Source of the DNA: CAZYVD01 sp964651045
Lineage (GTDB): Bacteria; Zhuqueibacterota; QNDG01; DSAB01
DNA length: 57,982 nucleotides
Reading direction: 5' to 3'
Assembly: GCA_964651045.1 (NCBI GenBank)
Contig: CAZYVD010000011.1
Location: 1 to 57,982 of the forward strand
The notes beneath the pieces were generated by a model. That model was given only the letters and a program-made list of their open reading frames with translations. It ran no database searches and was not told the DNA's origin. This document shows, piece after piece, positions 50,662 through 57,982 of this stretch. How positions within the stretch are numbered: position 1 is the first letter of the stretch; the number at the start of each line of letters is the position of its first letter. Position numbers and translations under genes: made by a program.

Positions 50662-51747
50662 ATGAAACGCCCATACTACATATTCAGTACAGGACGTATT
50701 CGCCGCCAGCAGAATACTTTATTTTTTGAAAGAGCAGCTGATCAAGAGGTGCAGAATATGCCCCTAGAAGAGGAGGAACAGGAGATTCTAGTAGATCCTG
50801 ATTTCGAACCAGAAAAAGATGAAAAAGATAGAGTGCAGCGGCGGGTAATCCCGATAGAAGATGTGGAATCACTTTACTGTTTTGGAGAGATGACCCTGAA
50901 CAGCAAATTGATACATTTTCTCTCCCAAAACCATATAGTAGTTCATTTTTTCAATTACTATGGTTTTTACTCAAGCAGCCTTGTTCCAAGGGAATATTTA
51001 ATAAGTGGTGATGTTATTGTTAAGCAGGCATGGCACTATCTCAATCCTGTAAAGAGACTTGAATTAGCAAGAGAAATTATTCATGGAGCTGCTGAGAACA
51101 TTCTGAATAATGTTAAATATTATAACAACCGTGGACTAGACCTGGAAGATTGTATAAGATCAGTAAAAGATGAAAAGGAATACATAAAATCTGCTATAAC
51201 TATAAAAGATTTAATGGCAGCAGAGGGACGATTGAGAAGTGCTTATTATAACTACTGGAATGAGATAATAGATGTTGATTTTGAATTTGAAAGGAGAACC
51301 AGACGGCCTCCACAAAATGCAGTAAATGCACTCATATCTTTTGGAAATAGTATGCTCTATACAACAGTATTGGGGGAGGTATATCATACTCAGCTTAATC
51401 CATCCATCAGTTTTTTACATGAGCCAGGAGCCAGAAGATTTTCACTTTGTCTTGATATTGCAGAAGTATTTAAGCCCTTTATTGTAGATCGGTTAATTTT
51501 CAGCCTTTTAAATAAGAAGAGTATTCAACATAAACATTTTGACAAGAGATTAAATTTTTGTTATCTTAATGAAAAGGGGCGAAAGATTTTTGTGCAGGCA
51601 TATGATGAACGTATGAAGACAACAATAAAACATAGAAATCTTGGAAGAAATGTATCATACCGCAGACTAATCCGATTGGAAGCATACAAAATTATTAAAC
51701 ATGTTACAGAGATAAAACCCTATTCAGCATTCAAGATGTGGTGGTAG
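50662..51747 (+). CDS. cas1: CRISPR integrase Cas1 with an acidic N-terminal insertion
   Basis: Cas1 is the integrase that inserts spacers, with Cas2. The 361-residue protein has the type I-B signature PYYIFSTGRIRRQQNTLFFE at the start and VESLYCFGEMTLNSKLIHFLSQ, HFFNYYGFYSSSLVPRE, GNSMLYTTVLGEVYHTQLNPSISFLHEPGARRFSLCLDIAEVFKP (cited by its GNSMLYT and LDIAEVFKP ends) with the metal ligands E, H and D. Between residues ~28 and 60 lies a very acidic stretch (PLEEEEQEILVDPDFEPEKDEKD) where other I-B Cas1 proteins have a short turn. The first ~60 codons use mainly CGN arginines, the rest mostly AGA/AGG. It overlaps the cas2 frame closely. Confidence 0.95.
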   Translation: MKRPYYIFSTGRIRRQQNTLFFERAADQEVQNMPLEEEEQEILVDPDFEPEKDEKDRVQRRVIPIEDVESLYCFGEMTLNSKLIHFLSQNHIVVHFFNYYGFYSSSLVPREYLISGDVIVKQAWHYLNPVKRLELAREIIHGAAENILNNVKYYNNRGLDLEDCIRSVKDEKEYIKSAITIKDLMAAEGRLRSAYYNYWNEIIDVDFEFERRTRRPPQNAVNALISFGNSMLYTTVLGEVYHTQLNPSISFLHEPGARRFSLCLDIAEVFKPFIVDRLIFSLLNKKSIQHKHFDKRLNFCYLNEKGRKIFVQAYDERMKTTIKHRNLGRNVSYRRLIRLEAYKIIKHVTEIKPYSAFKMWW

Positions 51748-51749
51748 TA

Positions 51750-52013
51750 ATGTATGTTTTACTAGTTTATGACATTGGTGAGAAAAGAGTAGCAAAGGCT
51801 TTAAGAATATGCAGATGCTATTTAAACTGGGTACAGAATAGTGTATTTGAAGGTGAAATTACAGAAGGAAAGTTGAAAGAGTTGTTAAATAGGCTAGAAG
51901 ATATAATTAAGAAAAAAGATGATTCAATTCTTGTATATAGATTGCCGAAAAAGGAGGTTTTTGCAAAGCAGGTTATTGGTCAGGAAAGGAATCCAATGGA
52001 TATTATTATCTAA
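51750..52013 (+). CDS. cas2: CRISPR adaptation protein Cas2
   Basis: Cas2 dimers bridge two Cas1 dimers in the integration complex. The 87 residues start MYVLLVYDIGEKRVAKALRIC, with the ferredoxin-like fold and D8, and end VIGQERNPMDIII. I chose the ATG at 51750, two bases after the cas1 stop; GTG codons at 51738, 51741 and 51744 could add up to four residues. All six arginines use AGA or AGG, like cas6 and unlike cas5 and cas7. The CRISPR leader starts right behind the stop. Confidence 0.94.
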   Translation: MYVLLVYDIGEKRVAKALRICRCYLNWVQNSVFEGEITEGKLKELLNRLEDIIKKKDDSILVYRLPKKEVFAKQVIGQERNPMDIII

Positions 52014-52113
52014 ATCGTCGATCCAGTGCCTGTAATAGCATAATTGGTGATTGACGATAAAATTTAGGGTATCAATTAATATAAGGCCCTGTTTTTTAGG
52101 AAAATTTAGGCTA
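52014..52113 (+). promoter_or_regulatory. CRISPR leader
   Basis: The 100 AT-rich bases between cas2 and the first repeat form the leader. ATCGTC (52014-52019) and GACGAT (52053-52058) are a short inverted repeat. TTGACG at 52051-52056 with ATTAAT 18 bp downstream (52075-52080) is the best promoter candidate and points into the array. The position beside cas2 and the repeat ending in ATTGAAAC both say the array is transcribed on the + strand. Confidence 0.75.
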
Positions 52114-53366
52114 GTTTTAATCGAACCATAGTGGGATTGAAACAAAACTAAAAAGATAAGACGGGGTAGTGGATTCTATGTTTTAATCGAACCATAGTGG
52201 GATTGAAACAAAAAAGATTTAAGTTTAATTAAAGATGGTAGAGCTATGTTTTAATCGAACCATAGTGGGATTGAAACAAATGAAGCTCAGGCGGATAGAT
52301 CAAGAACGTTTAAGTTTTAATCGAACCATAGTGGGATTGAAACATTTAAAAACACTAAAATAGAAGCGAGGGAGATAAGTTTTAATCGAACCATAGTGGG
52401 ATTGAAACATATCGGCTTCATTTTCAATCTTTGCCCCAACCTCGTTTTAATCGAACCATAGTGGGATTGAAACTGAGGAAAGTGTTATGGTGGCGTGGCG
52501 GAGTCCATGTTTTAATCGAACCATAGTGGGATTGAAACTGAAGCAAGAATTAAAAGATTGGAGGTTATAGTGGGTTTTAATCGAACCATAGTGGGATTGA
52601 AACAATGTTATTGTGCTTTTAGTGGGGGGAAAGATTCGGGTTTTAATCGAACCATAGTGGGATTGAAACCAGCAAGAGGCGTGGTTGTGTGCAATAATGT
52701 ATAAGGTTTTAATCGAACCATAGTGGGATTGAAACAATTCATATTATCTTCTCCACTCTGGTCTCTCCAAGTTTTAATCGAACCATAGTGGGATTGAAAC
52801 TTGTCAACTGGCATCCCACAATCTTTTTCATTCCAGCGTTTTAATCGAACCATAGTGGGATTGAAACGTCACCATTTGGCGATTGGGATAAAGCTGATAT
52901 GGTGTTTTAATCGAACCATAGTGGGATTGAAACAGGGTCAAGATCAATTTCAAGTGAGGCTTTGTCTATGTTTTAATCGAACCATAGTGGGATTGAAACT
53001 TTGGCAGTCCCGACCCAAAATGTCAATATAGATTTGTTTTAATCGAACCATAGTGGGATTGAAACACGATTTAAACAAATCGAAAATAATAAGAGAAGAA
53101 AAAGTTTTAATCGAACCATAGTGGGATTGAAACATAAGGGTAAGTGAGAAAGTAAAAAGGTCAGGTAAGTTTTAATCGAACCATAGTGGGATTGAAACTT
53201 CGAAATGGTGGTAAAGGAGGCGAGACATGAAGTGGTTTTAATCGAACCATAGTGGGATTGAAACTATTGTTCCCGATATTAATTTTCGGGCAAACAAAAA
53301 GTTTTAATCGAACCATAGTGGGATTGAAACCGTTCTGCGTTCTCGCCCATTAACTTTATGGCTTTA

Positions 53367-53661
53367 GTTTTAATCGAACCATAGTGGGATTGAAACTGAT
53401 CCATTTGAGAGACGTATGATTTTAGATTTAAAGTTTTAATCGAACCATAGTGGGATTGAAACTTGCACACAACCACGCTTCTTGTTGTAAGTCTTCCTTG
53501 TTTTAATCGAACCATAGTGGGATTGAAACGAACTTAGGGGATTAATGAGATCATGTTTTAGTAGGTTTTAATCGAACCATAGTGGGATTGAAACCCTGGA
53601 ATTGTCAGGTTGAACGCATCCAATACCCCCTGTTTTAATCGAACCATAGTGGGATTGAAAC
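53367..53661 (+). repeat. Four-spacer block, first copy
   Basis: Four consecutive spacers (53397-53631, beginning TGATCCATTTGAG and ending with AATACCCCCT) with their repeats recur identically at 54619-54913. The two copies are 1252 bp, 19 repeat units, apart. The spacers on each side of the block differ between copies. Confidence 0.93.
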
Positions 53662-54618
53662 TTATCTGCTCAATAATCGTTTTCATTGCAAATTCAGTTT
53701 TAATCGAACCATAGTGGGATTGAAACATCCTGGACGCTTGCCTGCTACTGTTCCAGCAAGTTTTAATCGAACCATAGTGGGATTGAAACATAAAAAGATT
53801 CCAGCTACTATCAATGACACAGGCAGTTTTAATCGAACCATAGTGGGATTGAAACCCCCTTTCCCAATCAATGTATATGCTTCTTCTTTTGGTTTTAATC
53901 GAACCATAGTGGGATTGAAACAGCCCTCTATCTCTCCCAAATCAAAACCACTTATCTGTTTTAATCGAACCATAGTGGGATTGAAACCAAAAAACCACAA
54001 ATTGACAATTGGAGTGCGATTCAGTTTTAATCGAACCATAGTGGGATTGAAACATCTATTCCTTCTTTGATTTTGTAGAGGGGAAGTCTCGTTTTAATCG
54101 AACCATAGTGGGATTGAAACTTAATTATGTATGATGGCAAGCCTCCAGTTCAATTAGTTTTAATCGAACCATAGTGGGATTGAAACTGGGAAGCTCAACA
54201 GATATGTTTGCGAAAAATGTTTGTTTTAATCGAACCATAGTGGGATTGAAACAATGAAATACGAAATAGAAGAAAAAGACGTGATTGAGTTTTAATCGAA
54301 CCATAGTGGGATTGAAACTCAAGATAGTAGATTATGGAAGAAAGAGAAATCCAAAGTTTTAATCGAACCATAGTGGGATTGAAACTTATCTCTGCTATCA
54401 TTCTTAACTCCCCCCAATTCTGTTTTAATCGAACCATAGTGGGATTGAAACTCTATTCCATATCCCCTTTCTCTCATTCTTGTATCTGTTTTAATCGAAC
54501 CATAGTGGGATTGAAACTCTAAACTCCACCAATGGAACAAAATCGTTCCTGGGTTTTAATCGAACCATAGTGGGATTGAAACTAAACAATCATTGTAATG
54601 GCTGTTAGATCATTTCTG

Positions 54619-54913
54619 GTTTTAATCGAACCATAGTGGGATTGAAACTGATCCATTTGAGAGACGTATGATTTTAGATTTAAAGTTTTAATCGAACCAT
54701 AGTGGGATTGAAACTTGCACACAACCACGCTTCTTGTTGTAAGTCTTCCTTGTTTTAATCGAACCATAGTGGGATTGAAACGAACTTAGGGGATTAATGA
54801 GATCATGTTTTAGTAGGTTTTAATCGAACCATAGTGGGATTGAAACCCTGGAATTGTCAGGTTGAACGCATCCAATACCCCCTGTTTTAATCGAACCATA
54901 GTGGGATTGAAAC
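54619..54913 (+). repeat. Four-spacer block, second copy
   Basis: Identical to 53367-53661 over 295 bp. The spacer before it (ending in GATCATTTCTG) and the one after it (beginning ATTTTCTCCCC) differ from those around the first copy, so the duplication ends exactly at repeats, as recombination between repeats or a misassembly would produce. Confidence 0.93.
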
Positions 54914-56194
54914 ATTTTCTCCCCAAACCACATCTAAATCCCCGTATAGGTTTTAATCGAACCATAGTGGGATTGAAACTTGATCTCTTATATAGATTAA
55001 TGTGTCATGTATTTCGTTTTAATCGAACCATAGTGGGATTGAAACTGTTTCCATTTTCTTTTATAAATATAAACCTTAAATAAGTTTTAATCGAACCATA
55101 GTGGGATTGAAACTCAAGTTTTTCCAGTAAGGCTTTATTCCCGAACGTGGTTTTAATCGAACCATAGTGGGATTGAAACACCGATAAAGTAAATGTAACC
55201 TTGAGATTAGTTGAGTTTTAATCGAACCATAGTGGGATTGAAACGTATATAATCAGTAGTTCCTCCATCTCCAAATTTACGTTTTAATCGAACCATAGTG
55301 GGATTGAAACTCCTCTATTGAATACCATCCGAAACAAGGCTTATGATCGTTTTAATCGAACCATAGTGGGATTGAAACTTGAGTAAATTGTAAAATAGAA
55401 AGACAAAGGGAATGTTTTAATCGAACCATAGTGGGATTGAAACTTACTTTCGAGTTACTGGGAAAGTTGGATTTAATGAGTTTTAATCGAACCATAGTGG
55501 GATTGAAACTGGAAAACAACAATAATGAAAGATATAATCGTATTAGTTTTAATCGAACCATAGTGGGATTGAAACAGAGTGAACGATCACGGCTCTGGAA
55601 ATATCTTGAAGTTTTAATCGAACCATAGTGGGATTGAAACTGAGAAGGATTTATAAAGATGGAGGGCTTAATCATGGTTTTAATCGAACCATAGTGGGAT
55701 TGAAACCATCACTGTATCTATTCAATAACTGAAGAATCTCAGGGTTTTAATCGAACCATAGTGGGATTGAAACTTTTGTTTGCAGAAGCAGGATAGACAT
55801 CATCGTTTGCGTTTTAATCGAACCATAGTGGGATTGAAACCTCATCTTCTTCCTCCTTTCTCTCCATTCTTCTATTAGTTTTAATCGAACCATAGTGGGA
55901 TTGAAACACTGCTGGCGATGTGGAGAGAGAGGATCATTAGTAGGTTTTAATCGAACCATAGTGGGATTGAAACATATATCTATTTATATTCTTAATACGA
56001 TTATATCTGTTTTAATCGAACCATAGTGGGATTGAAACAAATAAAGTCTATATGTTCCTTTAGTAAGTGAATTTGTTTTAATCGAACCATAGTGGGATTG
56101 AAACAATTATTTAAAAAGAGATTTTAGAGACCCTCACAAAGTTTTAATCGAACCATAGTGGGATTGAAACATAAAGGATATAAAAATGGTTGGT

Positions 56195-56294
56195 NNNNNN
56201 NNNNNNNNNNNNNNNNNNNNNNNNNNNNNNNNNNNNNNNNNNNNNNNNNNNNNNNNNNNNNNNNNNNNNNNNNNNNNNNNNNNNNNNNNNNNNN
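56195..56294. other. Scaffold gap of 100 N inside the CRISPR array
   Basis: The last 55 bases before the gap (56140-56194) are identical to the first 55 bases after it (56295-56349): one A, a full repeat and the first 24 bases of one spacer. A fixed 100-N gap between contigs with a 55-base identical end suggests unmerged overlapping contigs. Confidence 0.95.
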
Positions 56295-57506
56295 AGTTTT
56301 AATCGAACCATAGTGGGATTGAAACATAAAGGATATAAAAATGGTTGGTATCGGAACGTTCGTTTTAATCGAACCATAGTGGGATTGAAACGAAAAAAAC
56401 TTATAACGTTTAGCTTGACACACAGGGTTTTAATCGAACCATAGTGGGATTGAAACAAGATTTTTTGCAAGGGTGGTTTTTATATTTAATACGTTTTAAT
56501 CGAACCATAGTGGGATTGAAACATAGACGATTCATAAAATCCTCTCATCACATAAGCAGTTTTAATCGAACCATAGTGGGATTGAAACAGATAAGTATTC
56601 TTCAATTTCTGTATCTTTTTAAAGTTTTAATCGAACCATAGTGGGATTGAAACATAGATGGTTCTATGGAGAAGCAGAGCCAGAGCCAGTTTTAATCGAA
56701 CCATAGTGGGATTGAAACTTTCTCAGGCGGATATTGTTATAACTTTCCAGCAAGTTTTAATCGAACCATAGTGGGATTGAAACTTTTATTCTCTTCACTT
56801 TCACAATCCCTCAAAGGAGTTTTAATCGAACCATAGTGGGATTGAAACACATCATTCTTTATATTTTCTCTATCTTCTCTTGTGTTTTAATCGAACCATA
56901 GTGGGATTGAAACATAATTTGGTAAACTTTTCAAAGTCAGTTTTTCTGTGTTTTAATCGAACCATAGTGGGATTGAAACGTAAGAGAAAGAGTAAAACAA
57001 ATACTTAAAGACAGGTTTTAATCGAACCATAGTGGGATTGAAACACGCAAACCCACACACATCTAACACCCCTCCCCCTTGTTTTAATCGAACCATAGTG
57101 GGATTGAAACTGAAAGATATGAAGAAGCACCTAAAGAGATTATATTGTTTTAATCGAACCATAGTGGGATTGAAACATTATCTCCAAAAACATACGTCCA
57201 ACTTCTATTCATCGTTTTAATCGAACCATAGTGGGATTGAAACGGAGAGGGAACTTTCCACCTCTCTCAGCACTTTTTAGTTTTAATCGAACCATAGTGG
57301 GATTGAAACTTCATTAGACAAGGGAGTTGTTGGGTCACTTAGTGCGTTTTAATCGAACCATAGTGGGATTGAAACTGTTCTCTGTCTCATCTGGACACCA
57401 CTTCTCAAACTGTTTTAATCGAACCATAGTGGGATTGAAACAATATTTCACATAACCAACTATTGTTCCTGAAAAAGTTTTAATCGAACCATAGTGGGAT
57501 TGAAAC

Positions 57507-57952
57507 GAATATGTTTCAATCGCCTCTTTAATCTCCTCTAAAGTATATCGTTTTAATCGAACCATAGTGGGATTGAAACTAATGTATTTGGACAGACAGA
57601 TAGTGTAAATTGTAGGTTTTAATCGAACCATAGTGGGATTGAAACTATAAACTCTGATGAAGAATACAAAAAGGATATGGGTTTTAATCGAACCATAGTG
57701 GGATTGAAACTAAATAAAGATGGGAGATATATTCCCGTTCTAAATCGTTTTAATCGAACCATAGTGGGATTGAAACTCGCTCAGCTTCAAGATAGAAGCT
57801 GAGGAAAATTTTGGTTTTAATCGAACCATAGTGGGATTGAAACGAATATGTTTCAATCGCCTCTTTAATCTCCTCTAAAGTATATCGTTTTAATCGAACC
57901 ATAGTGGGATTGAAACTAAATAAAGATGGGAGATATATTCCCGTTCTAAATC
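57507..57952 (+). repeat. Re-used spacers at the distal end of the array
   Basis: The 43-nt spacer at 57507-57549 recurs at 57844-57886, and the 36-nt spacer at 57711-57746 recurs at 57917-57952. In the first pass two other spacers lie between them; in the second they are adjacent. This is what two array variants that differ by a deletion would look like if joined end to end. Confidence 0.9.
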
Positions 57953-57982
57953 GTTTTAATCGAACCATAGTGGGATTGAAAC

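Larger units (their letters stand above)
52114..57982 (+). CRISPR. CRISPR array, 88 visible repeats of 30 nt, runs off the right edge
   Basis: The 30-nt repeat begins GTTTTAATCG and ends GGATTGAAAC; the copies I checked are identical. I counted 88 starts from 52114 to 57953 by eye. Spacers are 33-43 nt, most of them 35-37 nt; 86 are complete. One hundred N (56195-56294) interrupt the array. The last repeat ends exactly on the last base and is not degenerate, so the trailer end is not reached. Identical repeats and the intact cas set suggest an active array. Because the unit is usually 66 bp, a multiple of three, the array produces long false reading frames on both strands; none is a gene. Cas6 should cut after the repeat base preceding ATTGAAAC. 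Confidence 0.99.

Noticed and set aside
52447..57968. Many open frames of 60-118 codons on both strands of the CRISPR array
   Set aside because: The repeat-spacer unit is usually 66 bp, so the repeat translates the same way again and again and keeps frames open. The protein text is the repeat peptide alternating with spacer translations; no ribosome-binding sites or gene-like content.

Overview
The window is a bacterial scaffold segment that is AT-rich, with arginine written mostly as AGA/AGG. It comes from an organism with an ordinary bacterial core (NAD-dependent DNA ligase, IspG of the MEP isoprenoid pathway, RadC, RNase HII, type III pantothenate kinase). I cannot name the phylum. Lipoprotein signal peptides, a DUF4296-like lipoprotein and the mix of genes would suit an uncultured Gram-negative lineage such as the FCB/WOR-3-like groups. 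A run of exactly 100 N inside the CRISPR array shows this is a draft, probably metagenomic, scaffold. No rRNA or tRNA gene was seen.

Layout. 1-2.9 kb: the end of a cell-surface glycan locus (a glycosyltransferase fused to a methyltransferase, and a GT39-type membrane transferase). 2.9-10 kb: ligA, a LysJ/ArgD-type aminotransferase, ispG, an M23 peptidase and a rhomboid protease, tightly packed. 10-12.6 kb: a single-domain response regulator, a cold-shock gene and citrate synthase; the last two have long structured leaders. 12.6-17.7 kb: [NiFe]-hydrogenase maturation genes hypF, hypC, hypD and hypE plus a small membrane protein; hypA, hypB and the hydrogenase are elsewhere. hypE appears to lack a canonical start codon. 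17.7-27.2 kb: a minus-strand lipoprotein, PHP phosphoesterase, radC, STAS protein, coaX, a GxxExxY protein, a deoxyribosyltransferase-like protein, a TPM/nucleotidyltransferase/LemA trio, CstA and a sodium:solute symporter. 27.2-31.5 kb: a UvrD-like helicase-nuclease, pentapeptide-repeat protein, nitroreductase and FmdB-type zinc ribbon. 31.5-40.5 kb: exported glycosidases (GH2 beta-mannosidase, GH38-type alpha-mannosidase, sialidase-like BNR protein) interleaved with rnhB and yraN. 40.5-42.1 kb: glnA with a strong leader hairpin.

42.2 kb to the end is a type I-B CRISPR-Cas locus: leader RNA, cas6, a REP-associated tyrosine transposase (RAYT), cas8b-cas7-cas5-cas3, cas4-cas1-cas2, a 100-bp CRISPR leader and an array of 88 visible 30-nt repeats that runs off the right edge. 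Cas6 trims the array transcript, Cas8b/Cas7/Cas5 form the surveillance complex, Cas3 degrades targets, and Cas4/Cas1/Cas2 add spacers at the leader end.

The most interesting part is the make-up of this locus. cas6 uses AGA/AGG for all 16 arginines and cas2 for all 6, like the rest of the window, whereas cas5 uses CGN for 13 of 14 and cas7 and cas4 are similarly CGN-rich. The switch happens at the RAYT, whose REP-like palindromes overlap the stop codons on both sides and also lie, in frame, inside its own coding sequence. I read this as an interference module exchanged into a resident cas6/cas1-cas2/array locus. A promoter followed by a two-hairpin RNA precedes cas6. The array itself holds duplicated spacer blocks, one spacer complementary to the repeat handle, and a gap that is probably an assembly artefact.
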